DNA of 21,211 nucleotides, taken from contig VGYW01000100.1 in the NCBI GenBank assembly GCA_016872875.1, positions 1-21,211 on the forward strand. Reading direction: 5' to 3'. The position numbers and the translations under genes were made by a program. The DNA comes from Planctomycetota bacterium (GTDB lineage: Bacteria > Planctomycetota > PUPC01 > DSUN01). Position 1 is the first letter of the stretch. Every line of letters begins with the position of its first letter. Positions 6,484-13,756 of this stretch are shown in pieces. Under the pieces are notes generated by a model. The model was given only the letters and a program-made list of their open reading frames with translations. It had not been told where the DNA came from and ran no database searches.

Positions 6484-7476
6484 CTACCTTCCGGTGGATT
6501 GCCCCTGCAGCTCATCAATCAGCTTCCCCCACGAGCCATCGAGGGAAACGCCAGGCTGGTAGAAGAGGGACTGGCCCGTGTTGTCCTTGCCGGCCATGAA
6601 GCGTTCGCGGAAGAGCTTGTAGCCATCGGCCACGACTGCCTTTGTCACCCCGGGCCGGGCCGCGCCGTAGTTGGCCGCCAGAAAGCAGTAAAGCGCATCG
6701 TCGGCCAGGAGACAGCCAGGGTGTTCCTCCAGGTGCTCGCGGACGTGCCACGGCTCGCAGCGGCGAATGTCGAACGGGAAAGGGTAGCACGTGGGATACT
6801 GCTGGGCGCCAAAGGCAGTGTAGCACCCGCGCGCCGTCCCTTCCGGCAGCAACTCGATGGCGCCGACGTGCCATGTCGATGCGCCCTTGGGCGGGAGCGC
6901 GCCATGGAGAAGCCCCCAGATGTTCACTGACACCACTCGCGACTCGAAGCCCTTGCGCCGGATGTGGAGTTGCGCGGTCGGCGGCGAAGCGACGGCGTCG
7001 CGGGTGTTTGAGCCGCTCCCCTTGCCGCCGGCGCTCACCGGGGCCGACTGCCAGGCCTCCAGCTTCAGCGTCGAGAAGTCGAAGCACCCCTGCGGATCGG
7101 TGCGGACGCAGAAGGGGGAAGCGATAACGGACTCAAGCATCCTGTAGTCGTAGCTCATGACGACGGCCACTTCTGTGCCGGAGTGGTCCGTCTGCCCCTG
7201 CAAGGTAACGATGCCCGCCAGCGGGAGGGGGGCCGGCACCTTCTTGCCGGGCCTCTTCATCGCCTCCACGAGGGTCGGCGGCTGTGCTTCCTTGCAGAAT
7301 GCCTCGGCAGTGATGCGATGGTTCAGGAAGTCAGAGCACACTGTCCAGAACGGGTCACCCTTGGCCTGCTTGTAGAGCGGGAGTCCCGGATTGGGCGTTC
7401 GGCGGGACACGTATGCGATGGCCGCCAGAAGCACAACAACACCCAGGGCCACCCACAGCTCGAATCTGACCTTCAT
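6484..7476 (-). CDS. Membrane-anchored protein with carboxypeptidase-regulatory-like domain
   Basis: 330 residues; ATG at 7476 with GAGGGGG just upstream. One N-terminal membrane segment (about 8-24, WVALGVVVLLAAIAYVS) anchors an extracytoplasmic body. Residues about 85-175 (LAGIVTLQGQTDHSGTEVAV, then VRTDPQGCFDFSTLKLEAW and LHIRRKGFESRVVSVN) have the pattern of a carboxypeptidase-regulatory-like beta-sandwich. The C-terminal part is Cys- and aromatic-rich (CYTAFGAQQYPTCYPFPFDI) and unassigned. It stands alone between convergent and divergent neighbours. Function unknown; probably an envelope or adhesion-type component. Confidence 0.82.
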   Translation of the reverse strand: MKVRFELWVALGVVVLLAAIAYVSRRTPNPGLPLYKQAKGDPFWTVCSDFLNHRITAEAFCKEAQPPTLVEAMKRPGKKVPAPLPLAGIVTLQGQTDHSGTEVAVVMSYDYRMLESVIASPFCVRTDPQGCFDFSTLKLEAWQSAPVSAGGKGSGSNTRDAVASPPTAQLHIRRKGFESRVVSVNIWGLLHGALPPKGASTWHVGAIELLPEGTARGCYTAFGAQQYPTCYPFPFDIRRCEPWHVREHLEEHPGCLLADDALYCFLAANYGAARPGVTKAVVADGYKLFRERFMAGKDNTGQSLFYQPGVSLDGSWGKLIDELQGQSTGR

Positions 7477-7512
7477 GGCCCCCTCTGCACAGCGGGGTCA
7501 ATGCCCCCGTGC

Positions 7513-7540
7513 TTGACTTCGGCCACGGGTTCCTTAGACT
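7513..7540 (+). promoter_or_regulatory. Probable promoter of the glycosidase-like gene
   Basis: TTGACT (7513-7518), 16 bp spacer, TAGACT (7535-7540). The expected start near 7547 gives about 70 nt of leader to the ATG at 7620. The -10 box matches 4 of 6 consensus positions. Confidence 0.5.
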
Positions 7541-7619
7541 GATGCCGGTCCTCTCCTGGTGATTAGACGCTTGGGCAGCAGCCGAGTTCCCATCCCCGTC
7601 GGGGCAAGGGGTCGAGAGA

Positions 7620-9518
7620 ATGGCCGAACAGCAGCTTGTGGTTTCGTGCGACGAGGCAACCGGGCAGGTGTGCTCGGTGAAGCTATATGAGCAGGAGCTG
7701 CTTGACCCCAGACAGCCGGTGCGCTCGGAGCTGTGGGTGAATGGCTCGCCCCTGCCGCTCCGCAAACACCGCGACCCCAACGACCCGACGCGGGAGATCG
7801 TCCACTTGAAGGGCGAACGGTTCGTGGACCAGCTCTCGGGCTGGGGACTCGTGCTCGCCCGCACGATGGGCGGACGCCACAACACGCCGTTCAATTGCTT
7901 CGGCGTCACCTACCTCATCCGCCGCGAGCTGGCCGACCAGACGTGTCCCTGCCCCGGCCCAGGCGGCCCGGTGGTCGAGGCCCCGCTGTACGTGGACACC
8001 TTCTCGCTGCTGAACTGGAACTGGCGTTTCTGGGGCGATGACACGCGGATGATCTTCGCGTCGTCGCACTCGACCGGGCCGACCGACGAGTTCGGCCACT
8101 GCGGCTACGAGCACGACACGCCCGAGCGCTGCAAGGCGTTCATGCAAAACGTCTGGCGGCGGCTCTATCCAGGCGTCCTGGCCATTCACGGCGGCCTCTT
8201 CTACAACGCCAGGACCGAGCACTGGCTGGCCATCACGTGCCGGCGGCCAAACGTGGGCTACATCCTGAACATCGCGGACGCGGGGCGGGGCGTGGGCTAC
8301 GATTTCACGCTCCACGCGCCCTGGCGCCTCGGCGATTCGCTCCACATGCCCGAAATCAAGCTCTACTACGGCCGGACCCGCGAGGAGATGCTGCGCTGGC
8401 TGGGCTGGTACGTGACCTTCTACTACGAGGAGCCGCCGGCCTGGGTCTTCAAGACCGTCTTCGGCGAGGGGTTGGCGTGGAACAACCAGCCGACCTGGAC
8501 CCAGCAGGCCGACTACTGGGAGAAGCGGCTCGCCAGCGGCGAGCTGAGCGGCATCGGCTACTCGCTCGTGACCAACCGCCCCGTGTGCAGCGGCACGACG
8601 CCCCTGGGCTACGAGCCCGACCCCAATCACGGCACGCAGGCGGAGTTCAAGGCGATGTGCCGCCGCCTCGCCGACAAGGGGGTGCCCGTGCTCATCTGGA
8701 TGAGCCACTCGGGCCTCCAGCCCGGCGCGACCGACATTGACGACGACTGGTTCATCCGCGGCGTGGACGGGCGGATGTGCCGCTCGTGGGGCCACATTGA
8801 CGGGGGGATGTGCTACCCGAACTTCGGGCACCCCGGCTACATCGAGTACACGAAAAAGTGGATCCGCTTCTACATCGCTGAGTGCGGGGCGAAGGGCATC
8901 TTCCTCGATTGCATGGGCTTCGCCAGCCCGCCTGACTACACGCCGCGGCCCTGGATGCGGTTCCCCGGCGACACGAACCTGACAATGAACCGCTTCATCG
9001 AAGAGGCCTACGCCTGCGTCAAGGCGTGCGACCCCGAGGCCATTCTGCTCGGCGAGGGGGCGCCGCTCGACTCGCCGGTGAACGTCTTCTCCATCCACTC
9101 GAACCCCGTGCGCGCGATTGATGGGCTTGGCCCGCGCGACTTCTTCCTTCAGCTCAACCGCTGGGCGCCGAAGCGATTGGTGATTGACCAGGGGCCGCGC
9201 CTCTTCCCCGCCGCGGGCTTCACCTGCCGCGAGGAGCGGCCGGGCTTCGAGGAGAAGAACCGCTACCTCACCACCCTGCTGCGGGCCAAGGGCGGCCGCG
9301 ACGCCTTCACCCACCTGCCCGGCGACCTGTCGGTGATCGGCGACCTACTGGTAGTCTCCGCGCCCGAGGGGGAGAAGGTCACGCGGACCCTTCGCCTCCC
9401 CGAGCCGTGGGCGGGGGTGAAGCTGCTGGTGGAGGAGACCGACGGCTCGCGCCTGCGCCGCGCCCGCGATGGCTCGTTCGGGGACGTGCCGCCCGGCATC
9501 TACCGCATGCGGCGGTGA
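7620..9518 (+). CDS. Glycoside-hydrolase-like TIM-barrel protein (clan GH-D-like)
   Basis: 632 residues, first ATG of the frame, with AAGGGG about 10 nt upstream. No signal peptide, so probably cytoplasmic. Residues about 1-260 look like a beta-sandwich N-terminal domain. About 265-560 reads as a (beta/alpha)8 barrel: KTVFGEGLAWNNQPTWTQQA, GVPVLIWMSHSGLQ, then CGAKGIFLD430CMGFASP, where D430 ends a beta strand at the position of the nucleophile in GH31/GH36-type enzymes, and ILLGE479GAPL, a candidate second acidic residue. The C-terminal part (about 575-632) resembles the beta-domain that caps such barrels. The likely role is hydrolysis of an alpha-linked glycoside; substrate and exact family cannot be set here. 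It ends 5 bp from the convergent peptidase gene. Confidence 0.8.
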   Translation: MAEQQLVVSCDEATGQVCSVKLYEQELLDPRQPVRSELWVNGSPLPLRKHRDPNDPTREIVHLKGERFVDQLSGWGLVLARTMGGRHNTPFNCFGVTYLIRRELADQTCPCPGPGGPVVEAPLYVDTFSLLNWNWRFWGDDTRMIFASSHSTGPTDEFGHCGYEHDTPERCKAFMQNVWRRLYPGVLAIHGGLFYNARTEHWLAITCRRPNVGYILNIADAGRGVGYDFTLHAPWRLGDSLHMPEIKLYYGRTREEMLRWLGWYVTFYYEEPPAWVFKTVFGEGLAWNNQPTWTQQADYWEKRLASGELSGIGYSLVTNRPVCSGTTPLGYEPDPNHGTQAEFKAMCRRLADKGVPVLIWMSHSGLQPGATDIDDDWFIRGVDGRMCRSWGHIDGGMCYPNFGHPGYIEYTKKWIRFYIAECGAKGIFLDCMGFASPPDYTPRPWMRFPGDTNLTMNRFIEEAYACVKACDPEAILLGEGAPLDSPVNVFSIHSNPVRAIDGLGPRDFFLQLNRWAPKRLVIDQGPRLFPAAGFTCREERPGFEEKNRYLTTLLRAKGGRDAFTHLPGDLSVIGDLLVVSAPEGEKVTRTLRLPEPWAGVKLLVEETDGSRLRRARDGSFGDVPPGIYRMRR

Positions 9519-9523
9519 GCGGC

Positions 9524-11380
9524 TCAGCGCGCTCTCTTGAGCATGGTGCCTGCTTCCACGCAACGATCAAATGGCTCGGCCAGGCCGGTGTCGGCCGGGG
9601 TCCCCGTTTCGGCGCGGGCGAGACGCTCGACGGCGGCCAGGGGGCGGCGGCCATCGCACCAGTAGAGCCCGCTGGTGAGCCAGCGGGACCAGGGGAAAAG
9701 CCCCATCCGCCGCTCGCGCGGCAGCGTCTCGCACGTGCACGTGCCCCAGACCGTGCGGCGGTAGACCGGCCCCTCGGACGGCAGGCCGGGGAGCGGCTCG
9801 GCGTCGCGCGGGGCGAACCTTGCCGCCGCCGGCTCCCAGACCCCTTCGCTCACGCCCCAGCGCGCGAGGTCGCGGAGCACGCCTGCCGCGGCCCGGCGGT
9901 CGAGCAGCCCCGCGTCGTCTCGTGGCGCCCCTTCGGGCGGACCGGGTGTTGATGGGCCATGGCGGAGTTCATGAACTCCGCCATGGCCCACCCGAGCCAC
10001 TTCGCGCTCCACCCACGCCGCCGCCGGGCCAATGCGCCGTTCGGCAAGGGCGTCGTCCAGCGAGGCCATCGCGTAGGCCCACGCCGCGGCGAAGAGGGTG
10101 CTGTGCCGAAGCGAAGCCGGGTCGCACACCTCAGGCGTGTCGGCGCTGGAGTGGTAGCCGCGCGCGGGGCCGGTCTTGCCGAGCCAGATGGCCGGGATGC
10201 CGCAGGCGGGGTCGGCGATCATGTCGTCGGCCGTCGGGACGAAGCGCTTGGTGAGGACGTGCCAGGCGTCGCCCGCTTGCTCCTGGAGGGCATGGGCGAT
10301 GAGCGCGCCGACGGCCCAGCCGAAGCCGGGATTGCTCAGGGGGCCGTAGTGGACGGCGAAGGGCCGTGCGGCGGTGGCTTCGTCGCCCACGCCATCGAGG
10401 TTCAGCCCCGCCAACGCCCGCCGCCTCAGCCCCTCATTGGCCATGGCGAAGGCGAGCATGCCGATGCACTCCTCGGTGAGGATGGCGCGGATGCTGTGGC
10501 GCGGCCGCGGCAGCGCGCCGGCAGCGATAAGCTCGGCGAGTAGGGTCATCGCCTCGATGATGGCGGCGACGCCGCTGGCGTTGTCGTGCGCGCCCTGCTC
10601 GGCGGCGTGGCCGAAAAGCCAGACCTCGCGCGACGGGTCGCGGCCCTCCAGGACGGCGGTGACGTTCTGCCCGTGGCCATCGTAGAGCTGCGCGTCGCAG
10701 AAGCCGGCGATGCGGAGCCGCGGGTCTGCGGCCAACCGCTCGCGGAGCACTCGCCCCTTCGCGGGCGAGAGGACGAAGCCCGGCATCACCTGGTCGTCCG
10801 CGTGGAAGTACCAGCCGTAGGGGCCGTCGGACCAGGTGTTGCACCACTTGGTCGTGTCGGGCGTGTAGCCGGGCCCCTCGCCGAGGAAGTCGCTGACGAG
10901 CGCCAGGGGCTTCATGCCGAGTAGCCGGTGCTTGCCTTCGAGGGGATAGCGCGCCGTGAGGACGAACTTGCCCTCCACCGCCTCGGGTGTGAGGGTGGCC
11001 AATGCGTCGGCGTCAACCACCTCGCCGATGGCGGGGGCGCTCGCCGAGCCGAGCGGGCCGCTCCAGGCCACAACCGCGCACGGGCACTCCGCGCGGTCAG
11101 CCAGCACGAGGCCCTCCTCGGTCGCCAGGCGGGCCGACGGGCAGTCCCACGCCACGTGAGTCGTCCAGTCCTGGTAGCGGGTGCGGCCGTCGCACAGGTA
11201 GGGGTCGAGGCGGGCGTCGGCTAGCCCAGCCGCGGCGAAGGCGTCGCGGGCGAACTCTGCGGCGGCGCGCTGGCGCGGCGTGTCGAACCAGCGCTCCTGC
11301 TCCCAGAGGGCGGCGAGGAGCTCGCGCTGCCGCGCCGCCTGGTAAGCCTTGCCAGCGGACTCGATGAGAGCCTTCAGCAC
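9524..11380 (-). CDS. M28-family-like zinc aminopeptidase
   Basis: 618 residues with GTG start at 11380; AGGGAG lies 8 nt upstream, and the frame upstream of it only shadows the neighbouring gene. No signal peptide. The peptidase core has the M28 signature: WLFGH258AAEQGAHD266NASGVA (His and bridging Asp), AILTE303E304C (general base and ligand), GLNLD329GVGD, and ARGYH410SSADTP. A protease-associated-like insert (about 85-250) precedes the core. Homologues remove N-terminal residues from peptides using two zinc ions. About 200 residues follow the last ligand, including a stretch encoded by a 38 bp perfect palindrome (9953-9990, residues about 464-476). The start overlaps the stop of the membrane-protein gene by 7 nt (GTGCTGA), implying coupled translation. 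Confidence 0.88.
   Translation of the reverse strand: MLKALIESAGKAYQAARQRELLAALWEQERWFDTPRQRAAAEFARDAFAAAGLADARLDPYLCDGRTRYQDWTTHVAWDCPSARLATEEGLVLADRAECPCAVVAWSGPLGSASAPAIGEVVDADALATLTPEAVEGKFVLTARYPLEGKHRLLGMKPLALVSDFLGEGPGYTPDTTKWCNTWSDGPYGWYFHADDQVMPGFVLSPAKGRVLRERLAADPRLRIAGFCDAQLYDGHGQNVTAVLEGRDPSREVWLFGHAAEQGAHDNASGVAAIIEAMTLLAELIAAGALPRPRHSIRAILTEECIGMLAFAMANEGLRRRALAGLNLDGVGDEATAARPFAVHYGPLSNPGFGWAVGALIAHALQEQAGDAWHVLTKRFVPTADDMIADPACGIPAIWLGKTGPARGYHSSADTPEVCDPASLRHSTLFAAAWAYAMASLDDALAERRIGPAAAWVEREVARVGHGGVHELRHGPSTPGPPEGAPRDDAGLLDRRAAAGVLRDLARWGVSEGVWEPAAARFAPRDAEPLPGLPSEGPVYRRTVWGTCTCETLPRERRMGLFPWSRWLTSGLYWCDGRRPLAAVERLARAETGTPADTGLAEPFDRCVEAGTMLKRAR
9953..9990. repeat. 38 bp perfect palindrome inside the peptidase gene
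   Basis: Each half is 19 nt and the two match without a mismatch; the centre is GTTCATGAAC at 9967-9976. It is in frame with the peptidase and encodes GHGGVHELRHG. It falls in the C-terminal extension, outside the metal-binding core, and looks like an inserted dispersed palindrome. Confidence 0.85.
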
Positions 11381-11793
11381 GGCTGTTGCTCCCTGGCCTT
11401 CCACTGCACGGCGAGGAGCAGTGCGCCGAAGGCGATCAGGACCGGCCCCTCGCCGAGGGTCCACCACCAGGGCATCCCGACGGAGAGGTCGGTGACGAGG
11501 AGGAGGAGCCCCACGGCCATCGGGGCGACCGCCGCGTAGGTGACCAGTGCGGCGTAGCGCCGCACGTCGCTCGACACCACGAGCATCAGGCCGCCGTTCG
11601 CCGCGTAGAGGGCCGACACGGAGCGGGCGAGGTACTCGGCAATCGGCCCCTGGGGGAACTGCCCGAAGCCGAGGAGCTCATGGATGAGGGCCATCCAGCT
11701 CCGTGGCATGACCGCGGGGAAGATGGCCAGGGCCTCCACCACCCCAGCCGCCCGCAGGAGGAGCACCAGGAGCCGTTCCGCACTGTTCGCCAT
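11374..11793 (-). CDS. Small four-helix membrane protein, unknown function
   Basis: 139 residues from ATG 11793, chosen because AAAGGAGG stands 6 nt upstream; the frame is open further but that part is low-complexity. Four hydrophobic segments are visible: about 8-28 (LLVLLLRAAGVVEALAIFPA), 57-75 (SVSALYAANGGLMLVVSSD), 82-104 (ALVTYAAVAPMAVGLLLLVTDL) and 112-131 (WWTLGEGPVLIAFGALLLAV). I do not recognise the family. It is the first gene of a leftward pair with the M28-like peptidase. Confidence 0.8.
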   Translation of the reverse strand: MANSAERLLVLLLRAAGVVEALAIFPAVMPRSWMALIHELLGFGQFPQGPIAEYLARSVSALYAANGGLMLVVSSDVRRYAALVTYAAVAPMAVGLLLLVTDLSVGMPWWWTLGEGPVLIAFGALLLAVQWKAREQQPC

Positions 11794-11850
11794 AGCGTGC
11801 CTCCTTTCCGCCTCTCCTCTACCACAATCGCGGCCGCGGCGCAACAGGGC

Positions 11851-11905
11851 TGGAGCGGAACGGCTTCCCGTTCCGCCGGCGACGGAACGCGACGGCGTTC
11901 CGCCC
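11851..11905. repeat. Two adjacent short hairpins
   Basis: GCGGAACGG (11855-11863) pairs with CCGTTCCGC (11868-11876) over a 4 nt loop. A second stem built on GGAACGC and GCGTTCC follows directly (about 11884-11901). Both are variants on the word GGAACG. They lie just upstream of the membrane-protein gene. Confidence 0.6.
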
Positions 11906-11937
11906 CATCGCCCCTCGTCCCTCGCCCCCGCGCCCTC

Positions 11938-12185
11938 CATACTGTGTCAACCCCGCGCCCCTGATGTTCGACACACTATGGGTGTTCTGGCGATCCGGAG
12001 GCATCCGTGGCGGTCCCGGCATACTGTGTCAACCTCATGACCGCCACACTATGGGTATTTCGGCGATCCGGACGCATCCAGGGCCGTTCTTCCCATAGTG
12101 TGTCAACTGCGCGCCTGATGTTTGACACACTATGGGCGCTTTGGCGATCCGGACGCTTCCCTGGCCGTTTCTCCCATACTTGGCC
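11938..12185. repeat. 74-82 bp tandem array, three units plus a partial
   Basis: Units start at 11938, 12020, 12094 and (partial) 12175, giving spacings of 82, 74 and 81 bp. Each begins CATA(C/G)TGTGTCAAC, continues with (GA)CACACTATGGG and ends with GGCGATCCGGA(G/C)GC and a GGCCGTT-like tail. In the third unit CCCATAGTGTGTCAA (12092-12106) and its exact complement (12122-12136) make a 15 bp stem with a 15 nt loop. The other units have diverged arms. No reading frame or CRISPR-like direct repeat/spacer pattern is seen. Confidence 0.85.
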
Positions 12186-12203
12186 GCCCCCCGCCCTCAG
12201 ACA

Positions 12204-12334
12204 CCTCCCGCGGGTTCCAAACCCGCGGGAGGTTGAGGGCTCTGACGCCCTGAAAACCTCTCGTTCCCACGCTCCGCGTGGGAACGCAGGCCCGGCCGCT
12301 CTGCGGCCCCACCTCGGCAAGCGAGACGCTTGCC
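12204..12334. repeat. Cluster of three unrelated short palindromes
   Basis: Three hairpins follow one another: 12204-12232 (13 bp arms, CCTCCCGCGGGTT and complement, 3 nt loop), 12262-12286 (11 bp arms, CGTTCCCACGC and complement, 3 nt loop) and 12316-12334 (8 bp arms, GGCAAGCG and complement, 3 nt loop). The sequences differ but the plan, a perfect stem with a 3 nt loop, is the same. The rest of this gene-free stretch to 12484 holds nothing I recognise. Confidence 0.75.
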
Positions 12335-12484
12335 GCTACATACCGCGACCCGCGGCACCAAAACCGACACCAAGACCACTGAGGGGTGCAGAAGATTGTT
12401 ACAGGAACTGGATAGGCGACTTCATTGAGGACTCGGGTGTCGCGTGCCCCCGCGTCGTCGGTCCGCACCACACCCGAACTGGGC

Positions 12485-12513
12485 TTGACTTCGCCTACGA
12501 TTCCGTCAACAAT
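12485..12513 (+). promoter_or_regulatory. Possible promoter ahead of the prenyltransferase gene
   Basis: TTGACT (12485-12490), 17 bp spacer, AACAAT (12508-12513, 4 of 6 consensus positions). It is the best candidate upstream of the gene; transcription from it would pass through the GGAT hairpin at 12557-12635. Confidence 0.35.
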
Positions 12514-12556
12514 GGGCGGGGTGAGAGCCAACGTTGCGTCGTGACCCGTGCATGTG

Positions 12557-12635
12557 TGGGGGATGGATGGATGAATGGATGGGTGGATGGGTGTCAGACA
12601 AGCATCCATTCATCCACCCATCCAATCATCCCCCC
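12557..12635 (+). repeat. GGAT-type hairpin element, copy 1
   Basis: A left arm of GGAT/GGGT tetranucleotides (12558-12590), a core GTGTCAGACA (12591-12600) and a right arm of complementary ATCC/ACCC words (12603-12635) form a long imperfect hairpin. The right arm ends CCATCCAATCATCC, shared with the other two copies. It is homologous to copy 2 read on the opposite strand (26 of 31 positions in the ATCC arm). It lies just upstream of the prenyltransferase start. Confidence 0.85.
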
Positions 12636-12671
12636 GGGGTGCGGTCGGCGGCCGCGCTAAGAGGGCAGCGG

Positions 12672-13646
12672 ATGGAAGCGTTCACGCCCAGGTCGAGCGG
12701 TCTGAGGCCAGGCGACCCGTGGGCGAAGAAGTGGGCAGTGACGGCGCGGCTGCCGTTCCTGACCGCCTCGGTGACGCCGGTGCTGGCGACGGCGGCGGCG
12801 GCGTGGCGGACCGATGGCACGCTGGCCGTGGGCCTGGCGGGCCTGGCGCTCCTCGGCATCGCATTCATCCACGCGGGGGCGAACCTGGCGAACGACTACT
12901 TCGACCACCTGAGCGGCGCGGACGCCGCGAACCGCTTCTCCACGCCGTTCTCGGGCGGCAGCCGGGTGATTCAGGAGGGGGTGGTGAGCCCGCGAGCGGT
13001 CGTGGCGGCGGCCGCGGCGTGCACTGCGGCGGGGGCGGCCTGCGGCTTCGTCCTGTGGCTCTCCACGCGCGGCTACGTGCTGCTGGGCATAGGCGCGCTG
13101 GGGATTGCGATTGGCTGGTTCTACACTGCGCCGCCCCTGAGGCTCGTCCACCGCGGCCTCGGGGAGCTGACGACGATGCTGGCCTTCGGCGTGCTGCCCG
13201 CGCTGGGCACCGAGTGGGTGCTGCGCGGGCGCCTGACCCCGCACGTGAGCTGGGTGGGGCTGCCGGCCGGGCTCCTGGTCGCCGCGATCCTCTGGATCAA
13301 CGAGTTCCCGGATGTCGGGGCGGACGCCTCGGCGGGGAAGCGGACCCTCGTTGTGCGGCTCGGCCCGCGCCGCGCCATCGCGGCCTACGGACTCCTGCTG
13401 GCCGCCACCTACGCCTCGGTGGCCGTGGGGGTGCTGCTGGGCTGGATGCCGGCCCTGGCGGGCAGCGTGGCGCTCGTCGCGCCGCTGTCGTGGCGCATCC
13501 TGCGGGTCCTGAGGGCGTCGTATGCCGACGTTCGCGCCCTCCTGCCCGGCATGGCGGCCACGATTCTCCAGCAGGTGGTGTTCCTGCTCATCCTCGCGGG
13601 GGCCGCGGCCGCGGACGCCGGCCTCGCCGCGTGGCGGGCGCAGTAG
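12672..13646 (+). CDS. UbiA-family prenyltransferase (MenA-like)
   Basis: 324 residues from ATG 12672, with GAGGG 7 nt upstream; the frame stays open into the GGAT repeat, but that N-terminal extension would be repeat-encoded and is excluded. The protein is an integral membrane enzyme with about eight or nine hydrophobic helices. Both aspartate-rich motifs of the family are present: ANLAND75YFD78HLSGAD (70-84) and NEFPD214VGAD218 (210-218), which bind Mg and the polyprenyl diphosphate; YTAPPLRL (151-158) matches the conserved loop. The family transfers a prenyl chain to an aromatic acceptor. The form of the motifs suggests a 1,4-dihydroxy-2-naphthoate (menaquinone) type, but no other quinone gene is nearby. 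GGAT elements flank it on both sides. Confidence 0.9.
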   Translation: MEAFTPRSSGLRPGDPWAKKWAVTARLPFLTASVTPVLATAAAAWRTDGTLAVGLAGLALLGIAFIHAGANLANDYFDHLSGADAANRFSTPFSGGSRVIQEGVVSPRAVVAAAAACTAAGAACGFVLWLSTRGYVLLGIGALGIAIGWFYTAPPLRLVHRGLGELTTMLAFGVLPALGTEWVLRGRLTPHVSWVGLPAGLLVAAILWINEFPDVGADASAGKRTLVVRLGPRRAIAAYGLLLAATYASVAVGVLLGWMPALAGSVALVAPLSWRILRVLRASYADVRALLPGMAATILQQVVFLLILAGAAAADAGLAAWRAQ

Positions 13647-13663
13647 CGGGCCGCATCCAGAAA

Positions 13664-13732
13664 GGATGATTGGATGGTTGCATGAGTGGATGACTGCCCG
13701 ACACCCATCCACCCATCCACCCATCCATCCCC
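13664..13732 (-). repeat. GGAT-type hairpin element, copy 2 (inverted)
   Basis: Read on the minus strand it matches copy 1: GGATGGATGG start, core GTGTCGGGCA, then an ATCC arm ending CCATCCAATCATCC. The GGAT arm is one tetranucleotide shorter than in copy 1. It fills the gap between the prenyltransferase stop and the propeller start. Confidence 0.85.
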
Positions 13733-13756
13733 TTCTGATCCACTCGCACAAGAGAA

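Noticed and set aside
11794..11940. Longer frame upstream of the small membrane protein
   Set aside because: Low-complexity sequence over a hairpin repeat; AAAGGAGG marks ATG 11793.
11938..12185. CRISPR array
   Set aside because: Units vary in length by deletion, repeats are not identical 24-37 bp blocks with unique spacers, and no cas gene is near.
12534..12671. N-terminal extension of the prenyltransferase frame
   Set aside because: It would be encoded by the GGAT repeat; a ribosome site stands before ATG 12672 and the conserved protein begins after it.
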